Source of the DNA: Lonicera japonica
Lineage: Eukaryota > Streptophyta > Magnoliopsida > Dipsacales > Caprifoliaceae
Length of the DNA stretch: 64,000 bases
Direction of reading: 5' to 3'
Assembly (NCBI GenBank): GCA_021464415.1
Contig: CM038466.1
Coordinates: 278,001-342,000 of the forward strand
The translations under genes were made by a program, and so were the position numbers. This document shows, one piece after another, positions 58,001-64,000 of this stretch. The notes under the pieces were generated by a model. It did not search any database and was not told the origin of the DNA. It was given only the letters and a program-made list of their open reading frames with translations. The number at the start of each line of letters is the position of its first letter. The stretch's first letter is position 1.

Positions 58001-61000
58001 GAACTTTCTGTTCTCATTGTTTATGTGGATGATATGATTTTGACAGGGGATGATGTTGAAGAAATGAATCGACTGAAGCGAAATCTTGCTAGAAAATTTG
58101 AGATTAAGGATCTTGGTGACCTACGATACTTCCTTGGAATGGAGGTGGCCCGTTCAAAAAGTGGGATTGTAGTATCACAACGAAAATATATTTTGGATCT
58201 GCTGTCAGAAACTGGGATGAGTGGGTGTAAGCCATCGGATACTCCCATAGAATTGGGTACCAAGCTAGGAGATGTTAAAGATGGTGTTCCAGTCGAAACA
58301 TGGAGATACCAGAGGTTAGTTGGGAAACTAATCTACTTGTCTCATACGCGCCCTGACATTGCTTTCGCTGTGAGCATGGTTAGTCAGTTCATGCACTCAC
58401 CATGTGAAGAGCATCTAGAGGCTGTGTACCGTATTCTTCGTTACCTCAAAGGCTCCCCAGGGAAAGGTCTGTTCTTTAGGAAGAACGATAAAAGAGGGAT
58501 AGAGGTGTATACCGATGCTGATTGGGCTGGCTCGGTTACTGATAGACGGTCTACGTCTGGCTACTGTACGTTTCTTTGGGGCAACTTGGTTACATGGAGA
58601 AGCAAGAAGCAAAGTGTTGTCGCTCGAAGCAGTGCAGAAGCTGAGTTTAGATCAATGGCTCAAGGAGTATGTGAGGTTCTTTGGCTACAAAGGGTCTTAG
58701 AGGAACTCAAAAGGCCAATAAGTCTCCTAATGAAGCTATACTGCGATAATAAGGCTGCTATCAGTATTGCCCACAATCCGGTCTTACATGATCGAACAAA
58801 ACATGTTGAGATTGATAGGCACTTCATCAAAGAGAAACTAGAAGGTGGAATTATATGTACTCCCTTTGTTCCGTCTAATCAACAAGTTGCAGATATTTTG
58901 ACCAAGGGCCTGTTAAGGCAACCGTTCGAATTTCAAGTGAGCAAGTTGGGCCTGACGGATATCTTCTCACCAACTTGAGGGGGAGTATTGATAATTTAGT
59001 ATTATTTATTTTATTTATTTATGTTATTTTAGTTGTGGATAGAATCCCACCTTGATAGGGACTCTAGGTTAATTAGGAGTTGTGTTTATTCCCTATATAA
59101 GGTGCATTGTTCTTATTAGTTATATTTATGGAATAAAAATAATCGTTCTCTCTAAATTAATATGCTATCTTCTACGGGATTAAGCAAATGTAAGTAGAAT
59201 TTGTACAAGCGTTGACCACTCCATTCTTGAAAAACTCATTCATCACCTTCATAACATCCTCCTTTAAAACTGTCCAACATTTCTTGAAAACTTCCATTGT
59301 GTACCCATCCTGCCCCGGAGCTTTGCTACCTTCACATGAATCAATTGCCGCTTTCACCTCATCCTCTACAAAAGGCCTCTCCAACCAAACTTTGCTCTCG
59401 GATCTAATGGGGTTCCAATTTAACCCCTCAAATCCCACATGTGTTCTTTGCTTCTGTGTACAACCGCTTAAAAAAATTCACCAACTCACTCTCAATTTCT
59501 TGCTCTATAGTTACTATCGACCCATCCTCTCTCTTAAGCTTGCTTATAAACTTATTGGCATTCTTTTGATTGACAACCCTATGGAAGAGCTTCGAGTTCG
59601 CATCCCATTCAATTACACCTTTTATTCTAGCTTTTTGGTTCCATGATATCTCCTCCTTCAATAACAGACTCTTGAACTCCAATTTCAATTGGTTTCTTTC
59701 TGCTTTTTTGTCAACCCCAATGCTTCCCCTAGCCTTTTCCTCGTCAATTTCCTTGATGCGCTTCGACAATTGTTCCTTTTTTATTATGACATCCTCAAAC
59801 ACTTCTAGATTCCATCTCCTGATTTTGAGTTTGGTTTGTTCCAATCTTTTCATGAACTTGTAGCCTTCCCACCCATCTAGCTGGCTCTCCTTCCACCCCT
59901 CACTGAACATTCCCATGAAATTTGCATTGCTTAGCCACATATTCTCGAATCTAAACGGCGGAGGACCCCACTTGAAAGGGGTCATATCCAACAAAAGAGG
60001 GAAATGATCCGATGTCAATCACATAAAAACTTCCTGCCTAGCAATTGTCAACTCCTCCCACCCTCCTGAAAAAGAAATCTATCCAATCTTGAGTGTATCA
60101 TCTCATTTGACCAAGTAAAATATGCGTTGCTTATATTCGGGTCTGCTAGTTCCGCATCTCGAATAAGTGAATCAAATTTGCGCATACTCTTAGTCCATTT
60201 CCCAATCACTCCACCTTTTTTCTCCGACAGAAATCTGATTGTGTTGAAGTCGCCCCCAAAGCACCATTTATCGTCGCACAAACCGGATAAATCCGCTAAC
60301 TCCTCCCAAAATTCTTTCCTATCTCTATATCTACACGGCCCGTAAATACCAGATAGCCACCAACTTTCTCCTTGTTTCGATTTCAACTTGATAGACAAGG
60401 AAAAAATACCCTCAACACACTCTTCACACGTCACCACTCTAATATCCCAAATAATGACAACTCCTCCCGATCTACCCATCGAAGGGATAAAAGCCCAATC
60501 TTTATACCTTACCCCTCAAACAGAACCAGCAATATCCCATGAGATCTTGGCTTTCTTCGTCTCTTGTAAAATAACAATGTATGGCCTTCCTTTTGAAATT
60601 ACTTCTTTGATGCTCCTCCTCTTTTCCTTTCCCCCCAAATCTAAAAAATAACTTAAAAATATTATTGTCTTTGCCTCTAAAAATAATTTAACTATAATAT
60701 AATTATATTATAATTTAACTAATTAACAACATTATTTTTGAACAAATATGTGCTCCACTAGATTTTAGATTTTATTTTTGTTTTATAAAAAATTCCTTAT
60801 GGTACAAAAAATGAACCAGCTGTAATTTCAAAACAAATTGCAACCCAAAGTAGTGTTCCAACTATGCCTACTCCCAATGTACCGGGTAACGTACCACCTA
60901 TGAAGCATAAACCTGACACGTGGCACGTGTTTCGACATGACATGTGACACAATTTTTCCAAAATGTAGGACATGACATATAGGGGGGACAATTATATATA

Positions 61001-62482
61001 TATGCAATAAATATTATAAATATTTAAGAATTCAATAAAATGAAACTAGATTGCAGATTGCATTAATAACCCAAATACTCAAAATATGATCACTAAATTG
61101 TTTCATAATTAAAGCATCAAAAGCATACACAGACTAAATTGTTCCATAGAATGATAGAAAACAAAAGGGGAATATAAAAAGTGGCTTAGTTGCCTCATTC
61201 TCGATTGATGTTGCAGTGAAGAAACACTAAGAGTAGTAGCCATCTAAATCAATTATCAAGTATTAGAGACTATAATTAAATCCAAGTGTCGGATTGTCCA
61301 AGTGTCGGGCTTGACACGTGGCCTCCAAAAGAGTGTACGTACTTTATAGCGTACCACGTACCTATACCTATACCACGTACTAAAGCAACCCACGATTTAG
61401 GTAACACTGGTAGTAACAACTTCATTTATGGGCACATCACTTCTTTATGGACCTTGTGCTGCTTTTTAGGCTTTTGTAGTTACCAAACAATTTCCGGTTT
61501 CTTTTTCAGCTTCCTTCACCTGTCCTCATTTTCATGCGGAATATGCTTTATTAGAGCAGCAGTTCTCAATATTTTGAATGTTCTTCACTTGCTTCTAGGT
61601 TGTCTTCATTGTCTTGCATTTACTGCTGATTGTTCATATGTTATACTTAGCCTTGTACTTCTCTTAGCAGCCCTCTGTTCATGGGGTACCATAAGAACCC
61701 TGTCTAAATGCTTGTGTTTTCTTATACTCGTCTTTGAGTGTAACATACATCTAGATTCTAGTATTGCAATTTTTATAATGCAACCTGGGCATAATGTGGG
61801 TATAAATAAGGATAACTTACAGCCATGCGTTGTGATTTATTTTGATTAAATGATAGCATCTGAAGCACCTTAACAGGCTTGTCAGGTTTAAGTTGTTGTT
61901 ACAGAAGTATAAATATGCTGCTTATGTTTTACATGACATCCATATACATAAGAAGAATTATAAATGCGTAGTGGATTGTATAAATTTGCTGTGGTGTTGG
62001 AAAGTGAAAGGCACATCCAGATTCAACAAAATTACTGAACTTGTTTGTGTTTGTTAATAAAGCTAATTGTTAGAAAACATGATATACGTAGTTGTCCATT
62101 TCACTATGCAACTTTCAGGTGAGATGGTGGCTTAGCATGGTACTAGAGTTTTCCTTTGCTTTTGATTCATGTCTTCTTTCTTGCATTTGGTTCCTTTTAT
62201 ATTTGTGCACTATATACTCCATGCTAGGCGCACCTTGATTTGTTTATTAATGTGCAAGCAAGGTTGCATGTGATGGGGTGTTGGAAAGCATGATATACAT
62301 TGTTGGCACATAGGGACTTAACACTAACTATCAAAGTATATTTGAATGAGCAGGTTCTTCAAGAACCCGAGGCACGCAGTTTAGGTGGGCGTGTATTTGG
62401 TGGAATCACCCAGCGTCTTGCAGCACGTTTACTGCAACAGCTTCTTCGTGCTCCAACAACAGTTCCTGCTCCAACTTCATAG
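36641..62482 (+). CDS. ABC1K3: ABC1 atypical kinase, plastid ABC1K3 type (7 exons, 720 aa)
   Basis: Exons: 36641-37006, 37193-37420, 41290-41625, 41794-42349, 43041-43227, 43337-43697, 62354-62482. The phases close without a stop and give 2163 nt including the TAG. Residues 1 to about 55 are Ser/Arg-rich and acid-poor, as in chloroplast transit peptides. ABC1 hallmarks: K174-x-G-Q177 (VKIGQGLSTRPDL), the Ala-rich loop AAASLGQVYKA (about 235-245), K256 in VAVKVQ, QELNYVQE, H388-A-D390-PHPGN395 and D408-F-G410. From memory the whole protein matches Arabidopsis At1g79600 (ABC1K3, about 711 aa). That is a plastoglobule protein which acts with ABC1K1 in prenyl-lipid (tocopherol, plastoquinone) metabolism. 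Introns 2 (3.9 kb) and 6 (18.7 kb) are swollen by retroelements. Intron 5 is GC-AG. No coding break is seen. Confidence 0.95.
37193..37420 (+). CDS. ABC1K3: ABC1K3 exon 2 (KxGQ motif)
   Basis: 76 codons, phase 0; acceptor TTCAG, donor CAG|GTATAT. Carries the ABC1-specific KxGQ helix (residues 174-177). Confidence 0.94.
37421..38329. other. Intron 2, left part
   Basis: Contains the segment (37555-37746) duplicated at the left end of the window. No gene is seen. The frames here are not conserved, and 37860-38060 includes a GCCCTGATTTCTTTT / GTCCCAAATTAAGAC stretch typical of dispersed non-coding repeats. Confidence 0.6.
38330..39540 (+). mobile_element. Broken LINE in ABC1K3 intron 2
   Basis: 38335-38720 reads, through frame changes, as LINE endonuclease (SGIYGPCRSRERLEFWEELA, close to 60048-60479). 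39098-39290 reads as the zinc-binding RT domain (CIMCKKVGESVDHIMLHCDF). The RT between them is missing and replaced by about 330 bp of unrelated AT- and CT-rich sequence (38730-39055). A dead fragment in the same orientation as the gene. Confidence 0.7.
39541..41289. other. Intron 2, right part
   Basis: About 1.75 kb without a supported gene. A 69-codon frame at 40981 has no recognisable features. Ends in the acceptor GAGCAG at 41284-41289. Confidence 0.6.
41290..41625 (+). CDS. ABC1K3: ABC1K3 exon 3 (Ala-rich loop, VAVK lysine)
   Basis: 112 codons, phase 0; donor CAG|GTTAGT. Holds the AAASLGQVY nucleotide-loop equivalent and K256. Confidence 0.95.
41794..42349 (+). CDS. ABC1K3: ABC1K3 exon 4 (catalytic core)
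   Basis: 185 codons plus one base, so phase 1 at the donor AATG|GTGAGC. Contains HADPHPGN and DFG. Confidence 0.95.
42350..43040. other. Intron 4
   Basis: 691 bp, GT-AG. Nothing recognisable inside. Confidence 0.85.
43041..43227 (+). CDS. ABC1K3: ABC1K3 exon 5
   Basis: 187 nt; acceptor TTGCAG. Ends TTCAG followed by GCATGT, a GC donor. Codes for the YYALILRSLTVLEGLALYAD segment, highly conserved in this family. Confidence 0.93.
43228..43336 (+). other. ABC1K3 intron 5, GC-AG type
   Basis: 109 bp, begins CAG|GCATGT and ends CTACAG|G. Only this pair of sites keeps the frame (F-R-W-N-R across the junction), so the non-canonical GC donor is required. Confidence 0.85.
43337..43697 (+). CDS. ABC1K3: ABC1K3 exon 6
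   Basis: 361 nt, phase 0 at the end; donor CAG|GTTAGA. Contains the DALQPVLKLLLGPDGEEL region and ends SFNPALLQPILQ. Confidence 0.95.
43698..44344. other. Intron 6, left part
   Basis: No gene is seen in this 650-bp stretch before the first LINE. Confidence 0.7.
44704..46959 (-). mobile_element. Copia-1: gag-only, pol-deleted copia element
   Basis: LTRs at 44704-44877 (174 bp) and 46788-46959 (172 bp). CAAAT flanks at 44699-44703 and 46960-46964 are a perfect 5-bp duplication inside LINE-A. The primer-binding site (TGGTATCAAAGG on the minus strand, 46776-46787) and polypurine tract are present. Between them only gag and the first part of protease remain; integrase, RT and RNase H are gone. 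The internal end jumps from protease to sequence matching the extreme end of pol in copia-2 (about 58862), at a CCCTTTGTT-like short homology. A non-autonomous derivative of the copia-2 family. Confidence 0.92.
44962..46305 (-). pseudogene. Copia-1 gag with zinc knuckle and protease start, one stop
   Basis: A single frame from the ATG at 46305 to 44962, broken only by a TGA at 45846-45844 (copia-2 has TGG there). The N-terminal part is a copia gag (NGRNYLEWAQSMRLFIDGK). The C-terminal part has a CCHC knuckle (WCDHCKWPGHTTDSCWKLHG) and reaches the protease motif WILDSGATNHMTG. Nearly intact, unlike the gag of copia-2. Confidence 0.85.
46965..48508 (+). pseudogene. LINE-A reverse transcriptase, several frame breaks
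   Basis: Recognisable blocks: the APGPDG-type region (KAPGPDGYTMEFFKK) near 47200-47240, GAFVKGRQILDLALI near 47490-47535, FEKAYDHIEW near 47600-47630, GLRQGDP-type near 47755-47775, and the catalytic LQFGDDTIFF near 47870-47900. Family members, including LINE-B, have FADD where this copy has FGDD. A run of 15 G at 47468-47482 disrupts the frame. Confidence 0.8.
47468..47482. repeat. Poly-G tract (15 G) in LINE-A
   Basis: Replaces the short GMAQ-coding region seen in LINE-B. Either a slippage expansion or a sequencing or assembly artefact. Confidence 0.8.
48625..49320 (+). CDS. LINE-A zinc-binding RT domain fragment
   Basis: A 231-codon open block with VKVLAWLSDWRKVNTYDMLQ and CILCKMEGESIDHLLVHCPF, the zf-RVT Cys/His set, about residues 110-180. 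The C-terminal part of a dead LINE ORF2. Confidence 0.75.
   Translation: MGDSSLAALFPRLHIIVSNPYSLIGSNLMWAENLSYTWDISFWRNFNENEVFDFMDLLGVVGAWKMNRSEKDCRLWLGDKSGAFSSKSFFEKLTSSNEEWHFSPFNMIWKRGVPSKVKVLAWLSDWRKVNTYDMLQSRYPFLQISLAWCILCKMEGESIDHLLVHCPFAQFMWNNIRRELDLIAVLPCSWFNLLSISWCWKGNKEEIKNFVKVLLFGSDVVFMEGEKFQNF
49388..49837. other. Intron 6 sequence before the assembly gap
   Basis: No gene is seen. Confidence 0.6.
49838..49937. other. Assembly gap (100 N)
   Basis: Exactly 100 N, the usual placeholder for a gap of unknown size. True intron 6 length is therefore uncertain. Confidence 0.98.
49938..50345 (-). pseudogene. LINE-C fragment (RT C-terminal region)
   Basis: 50328-50137 reads KKKLDGWKGGCLSRGGRLIL and FLSIFCIPLKI. 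50156-49938 reads GLGIGNLVNRNKALLGKWLS and SIIRSKYG. Same LINE family region as 52935-52258. The element is cut by the gap on its 3' side and lost beyond 50345 on its 5' side. Confidence 0.75.
50346..51384. other. Intron 6 sequence between LINE-C and LINE-B
   Basis: About 1 kb with no recognisable gene. Confidence 0.6.
51754..52161 (-). CDS. LINE-B zinc-binding RT domain fragment
   Basis: A 135-codon block with VRVLAWLAALRKVNTVDLIQ and CVLCKQDRENIDHLLLHCSF. C-terminal part of ORF2, out of frame with the preceding block. Confidence 0.75.
   Translation of the reverse strand: MIWKSGIPPKVRVLAWLAALRKVNTVDLIQFRRPFMHLSPSWCVLCKQDRENIDHLLLHCSFAQEIWYKVRKEFDLIAVFPDSWYELLTIKWFFIGDKKKSKTLWRCSCMAVMWCIWRERNKRIFEETEEELEKT
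52258..53798 (-). pseudogene. LINE-B reverse transcriptase, one frameshift
   Basis: 53723-52932 carries QNAFVKDRQILDLALI, FEKAYDHIEW, GLRQGDPLSPFLF and the catalytic LQFADDTIFFL. 52935-52258 continues in another frame with IPTYFLLLFKIPIS and GGLGIGNLIKRNEALLGKW. A one-base loss near 52940, compared with LINE-A, explains the frame change. RT motifs are intact. Confidence 0.85.
53804..53981 (+). repeat. Copia-2 5' LTR
   Basis: Starts TGTTGATAATTTAG, ends AAATTAATA, followed by TGGTATCATGG. Confidence 0.92.
53982..53992 (+). promoter_or_regulatory. Copia-2 primer-binding site
   Basis: TGGTATCATGG, the initiator-methionine tRNA-type site typical of plant copia elements, directly after the 5' LTR. 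Confidence 0.85.
54490..55845 (+). pseudogene. Copia-2 gag and protease, many frame breaks
   Basis: Starts at the ATG at 54490 (MNYKLAMVGA, as in copia-1). The gag can be followed against copia-1 but with several single-base losses and gains up to the protease region near 55640. The density of one-base indels here contrasts with the clean RT region downstream. Confidence 0.75.
56034..56648 (+). CDS. Copia-2 integrase block
   Basis: Starts with the pre-integrase region (LWHYRLGHPNFQYLKHLFPK). The integrase core follows, with HSDVWGPSRVPTW (first Asp), IFRSDNGKEF (second Asp) and QQNGVAERKNRHLLEVAR (Glu). The frame ends at a stop just after YLINRF through a one-base loss near 56630, and the next ORF continues the polyprotein. 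In a complete element the enzyme joins cDNA to the host chromosome. Confidence 0.85.
   Translation: MLWHYRLGHPNFQYLKHLFPKLLMNKNLLKFRRESCELAKHQRTVFPSQPYKKSQPFTLIHSDVWGPSRVPTWSGKRWFVTFIDDHTRVCWVFLLREKSEVGSVFQNFYTMIHTQFQTKIQIFRSDNGKEFFNKMLGDFFVKNGIIHQSSCNYTPQQNGVAERKNRHLLEVARALIFQTKVPKYLGGDAILTATYLINRFQHEL
56645..58978 (+). CDS. Copia-2 integrase C-terminus, reverse transcriptase and RNase H
   Basis: An open block of 777 codons. RT runs from about WREAVYEEMRALEKNATWE through the first catalytic Asp (LDVKNAFLNG) to YVDD at residues 460-463. RNase H follows with YTDADWAGS (first Asp), SSAEAEFRSM (Glu), LYCDNKAAI (Asp) and VEIDRHFIKEKLE. It ends VADILTKGLLRQPF, as usual for copia pol. All catalytic residues are present; only the fusion to upstream gag-integrase is lost. 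Confidence 0.92.
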   Translation: MKFKAPIKLLSDLFPNTRLLGDIPLKIFGSVAFVHNHDPKNSKLDPKAHKCIFVGYPTNQKGYKCFDPISKKLYISMDVTFFEGRSYYNSHLQGESMSEDGGYGFDNSVVDVLYEQVPNFNTQSGKTNELNIEDTCVGNGEQPGLVSFQNLTTDGPEMCAKRYKGLVYSRKNPEQGRKETIPLQPQESNLEMDHDTHDDSSEIPEGSSQANIESTQSDQLDLPIALRKGVKACTKSPKYPISNFVSYKNISPSYSAFISRVSNVVIPNNVQDALNVPEWREAVYEEMRALEKNATWEKVKLPEGKTVVGCKWVFTVKYNSDGSVERYKARLVAKGFTQTYGVDYSETFSPVAKLNTVRVLLSVAANLDWPLTQLDVKNAFLNGNLEEEVYMEPPPGFTEEFGTKICKLKRSLYGLKQSPRAWFERLTKFLKGQGYNQGQSDHTLFTKTSTRNELSVLIVYVDDMILTGDDVEEMNRLKRNLARKFEIKDLGDLRYFLGMEVARSKSGIVVSQRKYILDLLSETGMSGCKPSDTPIELGTKLGDVKDGVPVETWRYQRLVGKLIYLSHTRPDIAFAVSMVSQFMHSPCEEHLEAVYRILRYLKGSPGKGLFFRKNDKRGIEVYTDADWAGSVTDRRSTSGYCTFLWGNLVTWRSKKQSVVARSSAEAEFRSMAQGVCEVLWLQRVLEELKRPISLLMKLYCDNKAAISIAHNPVLHDRTKHVEIDRHFIKEKLEGGIICTPFVPSNQQVADILTKGLLRQPFEFQVSKLGLTDIFSPT
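58975..58985 (+). promoter_or_regulatory. Copia-2 polypurine tract
   Basis: TGAGGGGGAG directly before the 3' LTR. Confidence 0.85.
58986..59162 (+). repeat. Copia-2 3' LTR
   Basis: Starts TATTGATAATTTAG, ends AAATTAATA; followed by the TGCTA duplication. Confidence 0.92.
59172..60640 (-). pseudogene. LINE-B endonuclease and RT N-terminus, broken
   Basis: From about 60640 downward: an endonuclease start (IVILQETKKAKIS), an in-frame stop near 60515, then 60479-60048 (SGGVVIIWDIRVV, SGIYGPCRYRDRKEFWEELA, FGGDFNTIRF, the catalytic GDFN motif). Next come 60018-59428 (SDHFPLLLDM, the endonuclease end, and the linker) and 59438-59172 (RT start, KAPGQDGYTMEVFKK). Three frame changes or stops. Confidence 0.82.
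60651..62353. other. Intron 6, right part
   Basis: 1.7 kb without a supported gene. A 187-codon + frame (61286-61849) is Leu/Cys/Phe-rich with no recognisable domain and lies inside the intron, so I treat it as chance. Ends in the acceptor GAGCAG. Confidence 0.65.
62354..62482 (+). CDS. ABC1K3: ABC1K3 exon 7 (C-terminus)
   Basis: 42 codons plus TAG. QRLAARLLQQLLRA is the conserved C-terminal helix of this family. It joins exon 6 in phase 0 as ILQ-VLQ, which matches the family and fixes the distant exon. Confidence 0.93.
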   Translation, partial: VLQEPEARSLGGRVFGGITQRLAARLLQQLLRAPTTVPAPTS

Positions 62483-63699
62483 GCATTGTATTCAACATTT
62501 CGGTAAGCTGATTCATGTGTTATATTTGGACTTGAATACATTTTTTTATCATGTACAATAGAAAAGGTGAAAAACGAAAATCGCATCACTTTCATTGGTA
62601 TAAAAGTATGTGCATTATAGCCTTTTAAAAGTATTTTAGTTATAACGAAAAGATGTGGTTGCTTCTTGTTGCTGAAAGGGGCAAATCCAAATCACGTCAT
62701 TCTAGTTTTTCCTAACAAATCCAGTTGACACTTTCATTTCGTTTGCCTGTGTTGTCCAGCACTATTGACATAAAATACCTGCATCATTCCCAGAAAGTGC
62801 ACGGCCCAATGCATATAATATATAATAAACCTTCTGGACTAGGCAGTGGTGTGGCATGCGGTGGAGGCATGTTAATAATGGGTCGACTATTGATGGGGCA
62901 AGGGGCTGGTAGTGTTTTGCCCGTGGAGGGGTTGGTGGTGTTTGTTGCTGTGTTATATATATATATATTGTAGAATGTTAGTTTGCATAGGGAATGTCTA
63001 GAAAATACAACAGTAAAATAAGCCGAGAGAGAGAGGAGGGAAAAGCTGAAGAGCAGTGCTTGGGGATCGATTATAAGCCAATAAAGTCACGGTGCACTAT
63101 GCCTTTTCGTTAATCGATTATAAAGGGATCGTTCTTCACCATGTGGACATGGGATCGATCCTAATTATTTTTTTTTTGCTGCTTCTTCTTTTACTCATAA
63201 CTTTTTGCTCTGAACTACGATTGACGCATCGTTTTCACCTACGCGTAGGTAATTTAGAATTCTACAACTTCTATTTCTAGAAATTTTTTTCAAATTCTCA
63301 ATGTAAAAAAACTTTGATCAGTTACAACTTTGGGCTTTTTGCGGCAGTTCTCAGTTTTGTTCAAAAACTTTCGGAATCGATTCGATTGAGCTTCTATCCT
63401 CTTGGAATCGCTCGTGGACACTTGCATTCACTTCATTCATGCTTGAGGACTTGCTATTCTCTTCTTGGTAGCACTTTGGGGGTAGTTTGCGGTGTTTTCC
63501 TCAACTCGGGCATCGAAATGGATTGACTTTTTCTTTAGACATTCTTCTTGCACTTTTTCGCTTTCAACCTTCTTTCTTGCATCCAACCTCAGTTGCTTAA
63601 TCACTTTAGGCCTGCAATATGGCTTAGTAACACATAAATACAATGCAGTGCATTCTTTTCATACTTAAATTGAATTTACATGCAATTTTCGGTTTTAGA
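62483..63699. other. ABC1K3 3' UTR and downstream intergenic DNA
   Basis: The 3' UTR probably occupies the first few hundred bases; no strong AATAAA is evident. From about 62990 there is leader-like or LTR-like sequence (a GATCGATTATAAG pair at 63065 and 63113). A minus frame at 63643-63437 is of unknown nature. Confidence 0.45.
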
Positions 63700-64000
63700 C
63701 GATAACTAAAAACTAATTGAGCTTGTTTAAGGGATCAGAAATGCAATTTCTGGGCTCAATCAAGTGGTCTTATGGATAATACAATCTTCTTCACAAAATT
63801 ATCAAACAATCTAGTTTAATATTTTCCTCTATCTGATCTAAGAACCTTTATTCGGTGTTCTAATTAGTTTTCTACTTATGTCTTGTAAGAAATAAATTTG
63901 AAAAGGCTCCCATCTTTACTTTTTAAAAGAAAAATGGTGTAAACTTTGAGTAATCAACAATAAAGGTTATAAAATATTTGTTGCTGCCTTGTGTCACATA
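63700..64000 (-). pseudogene. Degenerate copia integrase fragment at the window end
   Basis: Read on the minus strand from 64000, the translation gives GSNKYFITFIVDYSKFTPFF, then after stops KVLRSDRG. These match the copia integrase core (GxxYFITFIDDYSR and LRSDNGGEF). Several stops are present. The rest of the element lies beyond the window. Confidence 0.7.

Larger units (their letters stand above)
53804..59162 (+). mobile_element. Copia-2: near-complete short-LTR copia element
   Basis: LTRs 53804-53981 (178 bp) and 58986-59162 (177 bp), primer-binding site at 53982, polypurine tract at 58975-58985, and the 5-bp duplication TGCTA at 53799-53803 and 59163-59167 within LINE-B. The order gag, protease, integrase, RT, RNase H is that of Ty1/copia. 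The two LTRs differ by only a few small changes, so the insertion is fairly recent. Gag and integrase have frame breaks while RT-RNase H is open. Confidence 0.95.
51385..60650 (-). mobile_element. LINE-B in intron 6, split by copia-2
   Basis: Antisense to the gene. The element starts near 60650 (endonuclease), runs to 59168, is interrupted by copia-2 (53804-59162), resumes at 53798 and ends in the same TTTGTTTCTGATAAAAA plus A-run terminus as LINE-A (T-run at 51385-51394 on the + strand). It covers most of a LINE ORF2. Frame changes are few but enough to inactivate it. No target duplication was found, and the 5' end is probably truncated. Confidence 0.85.

Noticed and set aside
61286..61849. 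187-codon ORF as a host gene
   Set aside because: It lies inside ABC1K3 intron 6, has a Leu/Cys/Phe-rich low-information composition, no domain, and no splice context of its own.
1..64000. tRNA genes or microRNA precursors
   Set aside because: No cloverleaf-like sequence with A and B boxes was recognised. Hairpins seen are transposon ends or the 4057-4580 array. A tRNAscan run would be decisive.

Overview
The window is nuclear DNA of a dicot-type flowering plant. It is AT-rich, has GT-AG introns, and is packed with plant retrotransposon lineages (Tat and Athila Ty3/gypsy, Ty1/copia, L1-type LINEs, Cassandra) and plant DNA transposons (MULE, hAT, MITEs). The species cannot be read from the sequence. 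I see one host gene that looks functional: a seven-exon gene on the + strand (36641-62482) encoding a 720-residue ABC1 atypical kinase. From memory of the family it is the plastid ABC1K3 (Arabidopsis At1g79600 type). All its splice phases close and its kinase motifs are intact.

Layout. 1-192 copies ABC1K3 intron 2. 193-3075 is low-gene DNA holding a 5'-truncated LINE (480-2375, 14-bp target duplication). 4057-4580 is a tandem array of a near-perfect palindrome. 4738-6480 is an unclassified retroelement-like coding remnant, and about 6540-7434 is LTR-like. 7566-9831 (D1) and 12656-12814 plus 18476-20467 plus 36259 onward (D2) are two copies of one segment, the region immediately upstream of ABC1K3. 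D1 ends in an inverted scrap of the ABC1K3 5' UTR and first codons, itself split by a 1.27-kb hAT element. D2 leads into the intact gene but has been split twice: by an Athila-like element with inverted LTRs (12815-18475), and by a MULE (20468-36258, 9-bp target duplication) with a transposase fused to an OTU-type protease region.

Inside the MULE sits a 10-kb Tat-lineage gypsy element (26050-36067, target duplication AGATT). Inside that sits a Cassandra-type solo LTR with a 5S rRNA-like promoter (34522-34904, target duplication CGCAG). The insertion order is therefore readable: D duplication, then MULE, then Tat, then Cassandra. Between its integrase and 3' LTR the Tat element carries an opposite-strand decayed gene that resembles a LOB-domain (LBD) transcription factor. 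This is the most unusual item in the window.

ABC1K3 has absorbed further elements in its introns. Intron 2 (3.9 kb) holds a broken LINE. Intron 6 (18.7 kb as assembled, with a 100-N gap) holds two LINEs of one family in opposite orientation plus a third LINE fragment. Each of the two LINEs is split by a member of one short-LTR copia family: a pol-deleted gag-only copy (44704-46959) and a near-complete copy (53804-59162). The last 43 codons of ABC1K3 lie beyond this intron. Downstream of the gene, a degraded copia integrase runs off the window end.
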